NCBI GenBank assembly: GCA_902784855.1
Contig: CACZWQ010000001.1
Location: forward strand, 1-40,063
Length of the DNA: 40,063 nt
DNA from: an uncultured Ruminococcus sp.
GTDB lineage: Bacteria; Bacillota; Clostridia; Oscillospirales; Acutalibacteraceae
Reading direction: 5' to 3'
The position numbers and the translations under genes are program-made. The notes below the pieces were generated by a model, which was given only the letters and a program-made list of their open reading frames with translations, did no database searches and was not told the origin of the DNA. Positions 1 through 7,793 of this stretch are shown piece after piece. Numbering within the stretch: position 1 is the stretch's first letter; each line of letters starts with the position of its first letter.

Positions 1-56
1 GCTGCGCAGCTCAGAAGAAGGGCAAGGCACAGCAGAACGGAAATCATTTTTTTCAT
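1..56 (-). CDS. Lipoprotein, N-terminus only (runs off window)
   Basis: Only the first 18 codons lie in the window; the gene continues past position 1. The start ATG is at 56-54, with a GGAGG ribosome site at 67-71. The peptide begins MKKMISVLLCLALLLSCA, a typical lipoprotein signal: positive N-terminus, hydrophobic stretch and lipobox LLSC whose Cys would be lipidated. It lies 35 bases behind the amylase stop on the same strand with no terminator between, so it is probably co-transcribed with it. By context it could be a solute-binding or glycan-binding lipoprotein, but nothing in the visible part decides this. Confidence 0.75.
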   Translation of the reverse strand, partial: MKKMISVLLCLALLLSCA

Positions 57-91
57 GGTCTGTTTTCCTCCTTAATTCATTAAGCCGTGTT

Positions 92-3049
92 TCAGCGCCG
101 CAGGAAATCGTAGCGGATAAACCCGATCCTGCCGGTATCCGGATCCTGAACCTCGTACCAGTCTTTCATCTCACAGAGCACCTGCAGGGTTTCACCGGGC
201 TTATAGGTGTTCACCAGGGGAGCGTTCTTGGAGGGGGCGTAACGCATGTTGATGATACCGGAGGAGCGATTGTGCCAGGTGACCACGTCGTAGGGAGTAA
301 CCCATCTCGCGGCTTTGAACTCATTGTAAATCGCGCTCAGGCTGCCGTTACCGGAGATCCAAACACCTCCCTGATCGGTATACCATGTCCAGATGTACCA
401 CACGGCGCTGTCATGGTCAAATTCCGAAGGAACACTCAGAATGATGTAGTCGCCGTTCGGATCCGGGGTGGTCGGCTGGGTGATCGGCTGAGAGGTGCCA
501 TAGGCTGTCCACTGCTTGGTATCGTCGTTGTAGAGCATGCCGGTCGCGGGAATGCTGATATCGTCGGTCTGATCGGAGGCGTTGTCGTTGAATACAACGC
601 TGTCATAGCCGCTCGGCAGCTCCACATACCACACGTTGTCTTGCAGCAAGGTCATCGGATTGCCGTGCCATGTGGTGGTCTGCGAGTTATTCTGAGAGTT
701 CCACATATGCGCGTAAACCGTGCTCCAGCCCTTGGTGTTCTGGAAGAAGATGTAGTTGCCCTGCGGGATGGGGTTGGTGGGTGTGGTGGGCGTCGTGGGC
801 GTGGTGGGCTGAGTCGTCGGCTCGGTGCCGTCGGTGTACTTGCCCGCGTAGCAATTGCTGTCCTCGAAGTGCGCGAGGTAGCGCTGCAGCGCCGTGACGT
901 CGGAGACGTTGACTGTCTTGTTCTTGTCGACGTCACCCGCGGTGTGCTTGTCGCCGGTGAGCGTGATGATCTCGGCACAGTGCATCTGGATGTAGGTGGC
1001 GTCCTTGATGGTGACGCTGTTGTTTTGGTCAACGTCGCCGATCAGCACCTTGCCGACGGGCTGGGTGGGCTGGGTGGGATTGTCGCCGGAGTAAGGCTCC
1101 CAAACATGGTTCGCCTTGAAGATCATCGACTGACCGTTTAGCGGCATACCGCCGTCGCCTTCAGCGGGATAGCGGTTGGTGGTGGAGTCGTTTCTCTCGG
1201 TGAAGACGCACATCGCATTCTCCAAGCCCGAGGGAACATCGAGATGATAGATGTTATTGTTGCCCTGGATCATATCAACGCCCGGCCAATTTCCGTTAGT
1301 GACGGTACCGCCCTCCACATACATGTAGCATTTAACCTGCGACCACTTGTAGGACGAGTTGTCAAAGTAAACCGTCTGCGTCAGGCTGGGATCGGCCTTG
1401 GTGAAGGTATAGGTCTGGGTATCGCTCTCGGTGCCGTTGGTGGCGGTCACGGTGATGGTGGTCGTTGCGCCGAAATCCAAGCCGGAGCCGATGGTGACGA
1501 CCTTGCTGCCGGTGAAGCTCTGGGCTGCGCCGCCGTCGATGGAGTAGGTGCCGGAGGTGGCTTCGCTGTAGCTCAGGGTGACGTCGAGGGTGTCGGTCTT
1601 ATAGATGCCGCCCGCGGGAGTCGCGGAAACGGAGGGACCGGCGGGCTTCGCCTTGTAGATGACCGCGATACCCGTTCCGCCGATCTGACCGCTGATGTTG
1701 GAGCCGGTTACGGTGAAGTGGTTGCCGGTGACCTCGTCGGTGTAATCGCCGGCGGGAATCAAGCCGCCGCCGTTGGAAACGGTGACAGTCATGTTGGAGC
1801 CGCTTGCCGCAACGATGACAGCGCCGCCGTTGGAGGTCTTGTTGCCGCGGCAGACGACGTAGCAGTTGTTCTCACCTACCATGTACTCGCCGAGGCCGAC
1901 CATGGCATTGTGGAAGTGGTTGACCGCCGCAACTTCCTTGGAGGTGAAGTGCGTGCTGCCCTTCTGACCGGACATGATCGATTCCTTGTCGGTGAAGGGA
2001 GGTCTGGACAGATAGAGGGACTGGGATTTTGCCTTGGCGCCGACTACCGCGTAAGCGCGGTCGACCTTGTTCTGGTCGATGTACTTTGTCCAGCCGCCGT
2101 TGTTGGCAAAGGTGTCGTGGCTCTCTGCCCAGTAGACGATTTTCTCGGGAGCGACGCCCTGGTTGACCCAGTTGCCGCCGTAGCTGATGTTCACCTGTCC
2201 GTCTCTGACGGCGCCCATGATGGTGCCGCTGTAGACGCTGTCGGTGACGCCGATGTAGTTAGCGTATTCCTTCATGACATTGGCGCCGTCGCCGCCGGGA
2301 GAATCAAGGATCTCACCGTAGCGATACAGGCCGATCTGGGACATTTTTGACCAGAAGCCGTCGCCCTCGGAGGGAAGGCCGATATGCTTTGCAGCGTCAA
2401 AACGGAAGCCGTCAACGCCGATGTCCTTCAGGCTCTGAAGATAGCCGTAAACGACGTTCTGCACATAGCTGTCCTCGGTCTTGAGGTCAGCCATGCCGAT
2501 CTCACCGTTGGTGACCCAGCCGCGGTCTCCCCACTTGTCGTCGGGAACGCCGCCCCAGGTGTGCCAGTACTGAGCAGGCTTGAGATCGTTCTGAATGTTG
2601 GCATGGTCGCCGGTAAGGTGGTTGGCAACGACGTCGCAGACGATCTTGATGCCGTACTGATCTGCTGCTGTGCACAGTTCCTGCAGCTCGGACTTTGAGC
2701 CCAGAGGTCCGCTGGTGCAGTTGAATTCACGAGGCAGATACAAGCCGTACCACTGACCCAAGGGGTCGGGCGTCTGAACGGGAGAAGTCTGCACAGCCGT
2801 GAAGCCTGCTTCGGCGATATTCGCCAATTCCGCCTTGATGTCGTTGTACTTCCAGTCGAAGCAGTGGAGGATGTTGCCGTCCTCGATCTTGCTTGCCAGT
2901 CCATAGTTTTTAGCTGTGGACTCGGAATCCAACGAAGCGGAAACGCTGTTGTCCGTTGTGCTGACCGCCGTGGCGGCAAAGCTGCCGACCGCGACGCAGC
3001 TTACAAGCATGCAGAGCACAAGGACAAGACTTGTGATTTTCTTACTCAA
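92..3049 (-). CDS. Secreted dockerin-bearing alpha-amylase (GH13) with two CBM26-like modules
   Basis: Extracellular starch-degrading enzyme. Numbering below is from an in-frame GTG at 3058. The order is: signal peptide (about 1-30); GH13 barrel (about 55-470) with DVVANH at 142-147, nucleophile Asp221 in GFRFD, acid/base Glu249 in YGEI and Asp315 in ESHD; a beta-sandwich linker (475-555); a CBM26-like module (560-655); a type I dockerin (672-733) with calcium loops starting GDVDQNNS and GDVDKNKT; a Pro/Thr linker; a second CBM26-like module (767-853); and a C-terminal SH3b-like domain (about 930-988). The dockerin would dock the enzyme onto a cohesin scaffold, as in Ruminococcus bromii amylosomes. 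I prefer the TTG start at 3049: AGGAG (3062-3058) overlaps the GTG but sits 8 bases before this TTG. The gene is the first of a likely operon with the lipoprotein downstream. Family is certain; cohesin partner unknown. Confidence 0.95.
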   Translation of the reverse strand: MSKKITSLVLVLCMLVSCVAVGSFAATAVSTTDNSVSASLDSESTAKNYGLASKIEDGNILHCFDWKYNDIKAELANIAEAGFTAVQTSPVQTPDPLGQWYGLYLPREFNCTSGPLGSKSELQELCTAADQYGIKIVCDVVANHLTGDHANIQNDLKPAQYWHTWGGVPDDKWGDRGWVTNGEIGMADLKTEDSYVQNVVYGYLQSLKDIGVDGFRFDAAKHIGLPSEGDGFWSKMSQIGLYRYGEILDSPGGDGANVMKEYANYIGVTDSVYSGTIMGAVRDGQVNISYGGNWVNQGVAPEKIVYWAESHDTFANNGGWTKYIDQNKVDRAYAVVGAKAKSQSLYLSRPPFTDKESIMSGQKGSTHFTSKEVAAVNHFHNAMVGLGEYMVGENNCYVVCRGNKTSNGGAVIVAASGSNMTVTVSNGGGLIPAGDYTDEVTGNHFTVTGSNISGQIGGTGIAVIYKAKPAGPSVSATPAGGIYKTDTLDVTLSYSEATSGTYSIDGGAAQSFTGSKVVTIGSGLDFGATTTITVTATNGTESDTQTYTFTKADPSLTQTVYFDNSSYKWSQVKCYMYVEGGTVTNGNWPGVDMIQGNNNIYHLDVPSGLENAMCVFTERNDSTTNRYPAEGDGGMPLNGQSMIFKANHVWEPYSGDNPTQPTQPVGKVLIGDVDQNNSVTIKDATYIQMHCAEIITLTGDKHTAGDVDKNKTVNVSDVTALQRYLAHFEDSNCYAGKYTDGTEPTTQPTTPTTPTTPTNPIPQGNYIFFQNTKGWSTVYAHMWNSQNNSQTTTWHGNPMTLLQDNVWYVELPSGYDSVVFNDNASDQTDDISIPATGMLYNDDTKQWTAYGTSQPITQPTTPDPNGDYIILSVPSEFDHDSAVWYIWTWYTDQGGVWISGNGSLSAIYNEFKAARWVTPYDVVTWHNRSSGIINMRYAPSKNAPLVNTYKPGETLQVLCEMKDWYEVQDPDTGRIGFIRYDFLRR

Positions 3050-3107
3050 ATTTCTCACTCCTAAATAAAATTACAGTCTCAGACAAAGCCTAGTCTGTAC
3101 CAATTCT

Positions 3108-3136
3108 ATGATACCAAATTTTGATGATTTATGCAA
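3108..3136 (-). promoter_or_regulatory. Sigma-A-type promoter of the amylase gene
   Basis: On the minus strand TTGCAT (3136-3131) and TATCAT (3113-3108) are 17 bases apart, giving a leader of about 50 bases before the TTG start. The gene-free stretch 3050-3408 holds this promoter and the divergent one at 3329-3357. Between 3137 and 3328 I see nothing else; it is AT-rich up to about 3290. Confidence 0.6.
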
Positions 3137-3328
3137 TTTGCTATATGCACAAGAAACCATTATTGTTTTTAGCGATAATGCTAAAGCGACGTTTGGAATA
3201 GTTCTTTTAGGCAATAATAGCCCTTCTCATGACCTTTTTGGCACGAAAAGAGCTGTTTATTTTTCGAAATTAGAATTATTCGGTTTGCAGCGCCGCGCAC
3301 ACGGAACACGGCGGCACGGAAAAAGAAG

Positions 3329-3357
3329 TTGCGTTTTTTTCGCCGCTGTGCTATGAT
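3329..3357 (+). promoter_or_regulatory. Promoter of the OmpA-like gene
   Basis: TTGCGT (3329-3334) and TATGAT (3352-3357) are separated by 17 bases and lie about 50 bases before the ATG at 3409. Confidence 0.55.
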
Positions 3358-3408
3358 ACGAGCATACGATCGCGTCGGCGACGGATGAAATCTTGAGGAG
3401 GGGATGGC

Positions 3409-4068
3409 ATGGAAAAAGCTGCGCGCCGGATCGCCGGCATCTGCGCTGCGATCGCCGTTGTCGCGGCGGTCTCCTGCGCCTTTGCCCCCGAGGAGCGACC
3501 TGCCGAGCAAGCGGGCGCGGCACGCTCGCCTTTCGGAGACGCGACCGCCGACTCACCCGCAAAAGGCGGCGGCAAGCCCTTCCCCTATCGCGGCACAAGC
3601 ACGCCTGACAGCAGAGGGCAGGGCGATTTCTCCGTTTCCGCCGTCAACCGCGCCATCGGAGAGAGAATGAGAGACAACCCGCATGTCACCACCGACGCGC
3701 GCGGCGCGCTCTCGCTGGATTCGCGGGTGCTGTTCGGCTACGACAGCGCAGAGCTCTCGGAGGAGGGCAGGGAGAGCCTGACCGAGTTCCTGCGGGATTA
3801 TATGCGCGCCGTCTTTGACGAGAACGGCAATACCGACGTCTCATGGATCGTGATTGAGGGACACACCGACACCGACGGGTCCTATGACTACAACCTCGAC
3901 CTGTCCGAAAACCGCGCCTACGCCGTCATGGAGTTCTGCATCGAGCAGTATCCGATGCTTGCCGACTACCTTGTCGCGGTGGGCTGCTCCTATGACGACC
4001 CCGTTTACCGCGAGGACGGGACCGTGGACATGGAAGCATCAAGACGGGTATGCTTCCTTGCCCGTTGA
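3409..4068 (+). CDS. Exported protein with C-terminal OmpA/MotB-like domain
   Basis: 219 residues. The N-terminus (about 1-27) is a signal peptide or anchor, followed by a Pro/Gly/Ala-rich low-complexity stretch to about residue 75. The rest is an OmpA-family peptidoglycan-binding-like fold: a strand with LFGYDSAELSEEGRESL, then EGHTDTDGSYDYNLDLSENR, the hallmark region with the conserved Asp and Arg that contact diaminopimelate in the family. It therefore probably sits outside the membrane and touches cell-wall peptidoglycan. The start at 3409 is preferred over ATG 3404 because GAGGAGG lies right against the latter and about 7 bases before the former. It is a single gene with its own promoter and has no flagellar or Tol neighbours. 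The exact role is unknown. Confidence 0.85.
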   Translation: MEKAARRIAGICAAIAVVAAVSCAFAPEERPAEQAGAARSPFGDATADSPAKGGGKPFPYRGTSTPDSRGQGDFSVSAVNRAIGERMRDNPHVTTDARGALSLDSRVLFGYDSAELSEEGRESLTEFLRDYMRAVFDENGNTDVSWIVIEGHTDTDGSYDYNLDLSENRAYAVMEFCIEQYPMLADYLVAVGCSYDDPVYREDGTVDMEASRRVCFLAR

Positions 4069-4151
4069 TACGGGAGGGCACTCCGCGCGTGAAAGCGCAG
4101 GATAATACCCTCACCACATTCTAAAAACGGACGCACACGGACAAACGCAAA

Positions 4152-4177
4152 AAGGGCACCCCCTGAAGGGTGCCCTT
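4152..4177. terminator. Bidirectional intrinsic terminator (OmpA-like gene / tRNA-Gly)
   Basis: AAGGGCACCC (4152-4161) pairs with GGGTGCCCTT (4168-4177) around a 6-base loop. On the minus strand it is followed by TTTTTGCG, which suits the tRNA-Gly just upstream. On the plus strand it lies about 85 bases after the OmpA-like stop, with a weak T tract. Confidence 0.75.
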
Positions 4178-4181
4178 GCTT

Positions 4182-4255
4182 TGGAGCGGATGATGGGAAT
4201 CGAACCCACACGATCAGCTTGGAAGGCTGAAGTTCTACCACTAAACTACATCCGC
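4182..4255 (-). tRNA. tRNA-Gly (anticodon TCC)
   Basis: Minus strand, 5' end at 4255. The acceptor stem GCGGATG/CATCCGC closes, the anticodon stem TCAGC/GCTGA encloses loop CTTCCAA with anticodon TCC, and the T arm carries GGTTCGAATCC. The discriminator T and CCA are encoded (4185-4182). Confidence 0.97.
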
Positions 4256-4310
4256 GATTTCAACAGTTAAGATTATATCACTTACAATCGGTATTGTCAA
4301 GGAGTTTTTC

Positions 4311-4339
4311 TTGATTTTTCTCGTTCCCCGTGGTATAAT
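4311..4339 (+). promoter_or_regulatory. Strong promoter driving a candidate small RNA
   Basis: TTGATT (4311-4316), a 17-base spacer and a perfect TATAAT (4334-4339). No protein-coding gene starts downstream on this strand before the hairpin terminator at 4400-4444. Confidence 0.7.
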
Positions 4340-4345
4340 GGTCAA

Positions 4346-4447
4346 AAGGGAATGATCGTCTCCCCCTCGGGCGCATGCCCAAAACCGCTTGGAACAGCCA
4401 AAAGCCGATGACATCTGCTTTGTCGCAGGGGTCATTGGCTTTTTTGT
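4346..4447 (+). ncRNA. Candidate intergenic small RNA, about 100 nt
   Basis: Bounded by a near-consensus promoter (4311-4339) and a strong intrinsic terminator (4400-4444), with no ORF that has a ribosome site. The body contains a possible GGGA...TCCC hairpin (about 4348-4364), a short GGGCGCATGCCC hairpin (4369-4380) and an unpaired AAAACCGC run before the terminator stem. It lacks the signature of SRP RNA, tmRNA, 6S RNA or RNase P as far as I can judge. It lies between tRNA-Gly (minus) and the end of a small membrane-protein gene (minus). Ends are inferred, not measured. Confidence 0.5.
4400..4444. terminator. Long intrinsic terminator hairpin
   Basis: AAAGCCGATGAC (4401-4412) pairs with GTCATTGGCTTT (4431-4442) through one G-U pair, with an inner CTGC/GCAG stem, and runs into T residues (4440-4450) interrupted by one G. 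It ends the candidate small RNA on plus. On minus it is followed by a weaker tract and may also end the gene at 4470-4715. Confidence 0.8.
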
Positions 4448-4469
4448 TTTCCTTGCCTTCCCTGTGCGG

Positions 4470-4715
4470 TCAGCTGTCCTGACGGCGGCTCCTGTGTCTG
4501 CGCACCGTGCCGCAGATCAGCGCGCCCGCGAACATCACCCCCACTGCCGACGAGGTGCAAAGCAACGCCGCCGGGACGGCTTTGTCATTCTCCTTCTCGC
4601 GCACCTCATGGACGACGCCGAGATCCTTGACCTCGGTCTCCCCCTCGGCTGCCGCGGAGAACGGCGCGATCCCGCACAGCAGCATACATACGCCTATTAC
4701 CATCACCTTTCTCAC
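4470..4715 (-). CDS. Small secreted/membrane protein (81 residues), unknown function
   Basis: I chose GTG at 4715 because GGAGGG lies 7 bases upstream; longer in-frame extensions would run into the oppositely oriented comFC gene. The protein has a signal peptide (about 1-22, ending ...FSAAA), a short polar, acidic middle (about 23-45), one transmembrane helix (about 48-72) and a basic tail RRHRSRR. This is the layout of a small type I membrane protein, with a surface segment of only about 25 residues and a cytoplasmic basic stop-transfer tail. I do not recognise a family. It is divergent from comFC, with only 49 bases between starts, so the two may share regulation. Confidence 0.7.
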   Translation of the reverse strand: MRKVMVIGVCMLLCGIAPFSAAAEGETEVKDLGVVHEVREKENDKAVPAALLCTSSAVGVMFAGALICGTVRRHRSRRQDS

Positions 4716-4764
4716 CGGACCGCCCTCCGTGCGCATCCGGTGACCTTTCCTACGGAGCCTTGCC

Positions 4765-5421
4765 ATGAAACCGAAAAACCTCCTCTCGCCTGTTCTTTCC
4801 TTACTCTTCCCGCCGCGCTGTCCGTTCTGCCGCAGGGTCCTCCCCGTCGGCGAGATGATCTGCGAGGCATGCAGCGAAAAGCTGCCGCAGGTCACCTATC
4901 GGAAGTATACCGTCGGCTATTATCCCTGCTGCGCGCCGCTTCCCTATCGGGACGCGTATGCGGCGGCGGTGAAGCGCTTCAAGTTCAGCAGGAAATGCAC
5001 CTATGCCCAACCGCTGGGACTGCTGGTCATCGCCGCGGCGAAGCGCGCCTATCATGACCTGAGCCGCTTTGACTGCGTCACCTGCGTCCCCATGCACAAA
5101 ACGACCATGCGGCGCAGACGGTTCAATCAAGCGGAGCTGCTGGCGCGTGAATGTGCCGCGCTGGCGGGGCTGCCCTACCGGGACACGCTCATCAAGCTCC
5201 GTCAGAACGTGCCCCAGCATACGCTCAAACGGGACCAACGCGCGGAAAACGTGCGCGGCGTGTTCGCCGTTTCGGATCCGTCCCTCGTTCGCGGCAAGCG
5301 CGTGCTGCTCATCGACGACATCATCACCACCGGCAATACCCTCGGGGAATGCGCGCATATGCTGCACGACAGCGGCTGCCGCGAAGTCTGCTGCGCGGTG
5401 GTCTGCGCAACGCGTTCTTGA
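4765..5421 (+). CDS. comFC: ComFC-family phosphoribosyltransferase-like competence protein
   Basis: 218 residues. It starts with a zinc-finger-like region (CPFC near residue 19, then CEAC) and ends with a PRTase-type fold whose PRPP-binding signature is VLLIDDIITTGNT. ComFC proteins are cytoplasmic and act with the helicase ComFA in transformation and in DNA repair; no comFA neighbour is seen here. The ribosome site ACGGAG lies about 7 bases before the ATG. The stop lies 4 bases from the stop of comEC on the other strand, so two late competence genes are directly convergent. This arrangement suggests joint retention of DNA uptake, though uptake itself is not shown by the sequence. Confidence 0.92.
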   Translation: MKPKNLLSPVLSLLFPPRCPFCRRVLPVGEMICEACSEKLPQVTYRKYTVGYYPCCAPLPYRDAYAAAVKRFKFSRKCTYAQPLGLLVIAAAKRAYHDLSRFDCVTCVPMHKTTMRRRRFNQAELLARECAALAGLPYRDTLIKLRQNVPQHTLKRDQRAENVRGVFAVSDPSLVRGKRVLLIDDIITTGNTLGECAHMLHDSGCREVCCAVVCATRS

Positions 5422-5425
5422 ACCA

Positions 5426-7624
5426 TCATTCCGATAAATCGAATTGACAGACCGTGCCGTCGGCGATCACCGCGGCGCGGTCATCTGCTTTTTCGGAGAG
5501 GGCGTACAGCTTGCCGCAGTCAAGCAGCTCCAAATGCGACGCCCTGCCCTCCAGCAGCACGATATCCGCCCGCCTCAGCGCCTGCGGCAGCACCTCGGCT
5601 TCACCCTTCTCGGGGATCAGCAGCACCGTGTAACGCGGCGAGCGGATGTATTGATAGGAGAGCCCGCCGACACAGTACACCTCGACGCTCACCTCCCGGT
5701 TGAGCGCGACTGTCAGGCGCGTATTGTCACCATACGGCACCACCGCCGCCTGTGAAACGGTAAGCAGCGCCTCGGCTTTGTCGGATACGACGAACGTATC
5801 CACATCGGACTCCGCCATCACCGCATACAGCCGCGCGGTATTGCGCTTGTCCGTGCCGGTCAGGAGGATAGTGTCGACTTCATCCGCGCGCCGCAGCAGC
5901 TCGGTGATCTCGCTCTCCGCCTGCTGTGTGCCGCCGCAGCTCAAAAACGAGAGGTTTCTTCCCTTGCCGACAGCCGCCGTGTAGCCGCTGCCGCAGCGGA
6001 TCACCGTCAGATATGCCCCGTCATCGGCGCACAGACAGCAGACCGAAGCGCCGACGGTCAGCACCAGCGCGGAAAAGAGGATGGCGGAAAACACATACCG
6101 CTGCCCCGCATGGGTCAGATATCCCGCCGCAACAAGGGCAGCCGTCAATACCAGCCAGATCAGATAAAAGCTCTCTTCCGCGGGAATGTCGGCAGCAGGC
6201 GATCGGGCAAACCACAGCACAACGCCGACCAGCGCGCGGGAGAGCAGATTCAACAGCATCGCCAAGCCTGCCGCGATCGGGGTGAGCCACAAGCCCTCGG
6301 CGATCACCAGCAACAAGCCGAGCAGCAGCACCGCACAGGTCAGCGGGTAGGCGACGATCGAGATGATGACCGCAAGCGGCGTGATCGTCCCGAAAAAGAC
6401 CACAGTCAGCGGAATCACCCACAGCGTCGCCGCCAGCGAGGTGGAGAGAAAGGACAGCAGCAGGCGCGGCGCGCGGCGAAGCAGATTGCCGCACTTTGCC
6501 CGCCGTGTCTTTTCCTTCCGCTGGGGAAGGGACGGCATGATGTGAAACGCCCCCAGCAAAAAGATGCAGATCTTATCCGCCCAAAGCAGTATCCCGAAGG
6601 TCGCGGAAAAGGAGAGCAGCAGCCCGATATCGCCCACCGCATAGGGGTTGGGCACGGTCATGATCAGCGCCGTGATCCCCAGCGAATTGAAGCCGTCGTT
6701 ATCGCGCAGCACGAGATTTGCCAGAAAAGAGATCATCAGCATAATACCTGCGCGCATGACAGAGGGTGAAAACCCTGTCAGCGCCGCAAACCTAAAGGTC
6801 AACAGAAACATGACCGGCAGCTGCAGAAAACAGGGGATCCCTTCCGACTTGCGGAACAGCCTGCGGAACAGCAGGGTGAATACCGCCAGATGCAAGCCCG
6901 ACACCACGATCAAATAGGAGGTGCCCGTCTCGCTGAACGCCTTGCGGTACGCTTCGGGAAGCGCCTGCTTCTCGCCGAGCAGGACTGCACGCACGACGCC
7001 CGCTGCCTCGCGGTCGAGCGATTGCGAGAATATATGCCGCATGAACTGCCGAACAAAAACGGCGGCGCGATACAGTGTCGCATGCTTGCCGCCGGTCTTT
7101 TCCGCCGGATGGTCCCGATCCTCATAGGCATAGAGGAACACACGCCTGCTCATCGATTGGCTGTATTTCGAGCGCTGCGGCTTGACAGTCACCCGGATGT
7201 TGTCGAATGGTTCAAGATCATAACCGCTGAACGTCGTGAAGCTGATCGCAACATGCGCGTCTTCCCCATCGATCTTTTCCGTTTGGAGGATGAAGGTGGC
7301 GGATCGGTTCTTGAAGCGGACGCCGTCGTCGACATAGCCCTCGACCGTCAGCTCCCTGTCGGCATAGGCGTTGATCACAGGCGCGACAGCAAAATTCCGA
7401 TAAAGAAATATAGCGAGTATGGACGCCAAAACCGTCAGAGAGACCGCGATCACCGTCCACTGAAAGCGCGTTCGGCGGACGATCCGCCACACGATCAGCG
7501 ATATGACCGACGCCGCTGCCGCGCATACAGACAGGATCAGCACCAAAGCGAACGAGTAAAAATGGAAAACGACCGCAAGAGAGGTGAGGTAGGTCATCCC
7601 TATCACACCCAGCGGTCGTTTCAT
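5426..7624 (-). CDS. comEC: ComEC/Rec2 DNA-uptake channel with degenerate C-terminal domain
   Basis: 732 residues from ATG 7624; an in-frame GTG at 7633 is possible but lacks a good ribosome site, while GGGTGA precedes the ATG. The N-terminus has paired membrane helices and a DUF4131-like soluble part (residues about 60-190). The competence domain follows, with the conserved GLHLAVF-type stretch and about eight helices. ComEC forms the inner-membrane pore for single-stranded DNA. The last 190 residues align by order with the usual metallo-beta-lactamase-like nuclease domain, but the expected HxHxDH position reads LLTGTDKRNTARL, so the metal-binding histidines are absent. It is therefore a channel without the predicted nuclease activity, or one that uses another enzyme. 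Promoter at 7663-7691. Confidence 0.93.
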   Translation of the reverse strand: MKRPLGVIGMTYLTSLAVVFHFYSFALVLILSVCAAAASVISLIVWRIVRRTRFQWTVIAVSLTVLASILAIFLYRNFAVAPVINAYADRELTVEGYVDDGVRFKNRSATFILQTEKIDGEDAHVAISFTTFSGYDLEPFDNIRVTVKPQRSKYSQSMSRRVFLYAYEDRDHPAEKTGGKHATLYRAAVFVRQFMRHIFSQSLDREAAGVVRAVLLGEKQALPEAYRKAFSETGTSYLIVVSGLHLAVFTLLFRRLFRKSEGIPCFLQLPVMFLLTFRFAALTGFSPSVMRAGIMLMISFLANLVLRDNDGFNSLGITALIMTVPNPYAVGDIGLLLSFSATFGILLWADKICIFLLGAFHIMPSLPQRKEKTRRAKCGNLLRRAPRLLLSFLSTSLAATLWVIPLTVVFFGTITPLAVIISIVAYPLTCAVLLLGLLLVIAEGLWLTPIAAGLAMLLNLLSRALVGVVLWFARSPAADIPAEESFYLIWLVLTAALVAAGYLTHAGQRYVFSAILFSALVLTVGASVCCLCADDGAYLTVIRCGSGYTAAVGKGRNLSFLSCGGTQQAESEITELLRRADEVDTILLTGTDKRNTARLYAVMAESDVDTFVVSDKAEALLTVSQAAVVPYGDNTRLTVALNREVSVEVYCVGGLSYQYIRSPRYTVLLIPEKGEAEVLPQALRRADIVLLEGRASHLELLDCGKLYALSEKADDRAAVIADGTVCQFDLSE

Positions 7625-7662
7625 GCTGTTCACCCGATTTCAGCGCTGTCTTTGATACCAAT

Positions 7663-7691
7663 ATTTTATCATATTCCAGCAAAGCGGTCAA
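7663..7691 (-). promoter_or_regulatory. Promoter of comEC
   Basis: Minus strand TTGACC (7691-7686), 17 bases, TAAAAT (7668-7663). It lies back to back with the sensor-kinase promoter. Confidence 0.6.
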
Positions 7692-7735
7692 GTATCCGCA
7701 CCCATTATTCGACACATTTTTCAGGGATACGCGTA

Positions 7736-7764
7736 TTGCAATCTTATCCGTCTGTTGCTATAAT
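7736..7764 (+). promoter_or_regulatory. Promoter of the sensor kinase/response regulator operon
   Basis: TTGCAA (7736-7741), 17-base spacer, perfect TATAAT (7759-7764), about 30 bases before the ATG at 7794. The leader is very short. Confidence 0.7.
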
Positions 7765-7793
7765 AAATAGAAAAGGAGAAGCGAGGTGAGGAA

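Noticed and set aside
4469..4895. 141-codon form of the small membrane protein
   Set aside because: The N-terminal 60 codons overlap comFC antisense, while the GTG at 4715 has a proper ribosome site followed at once by a signal peptide.
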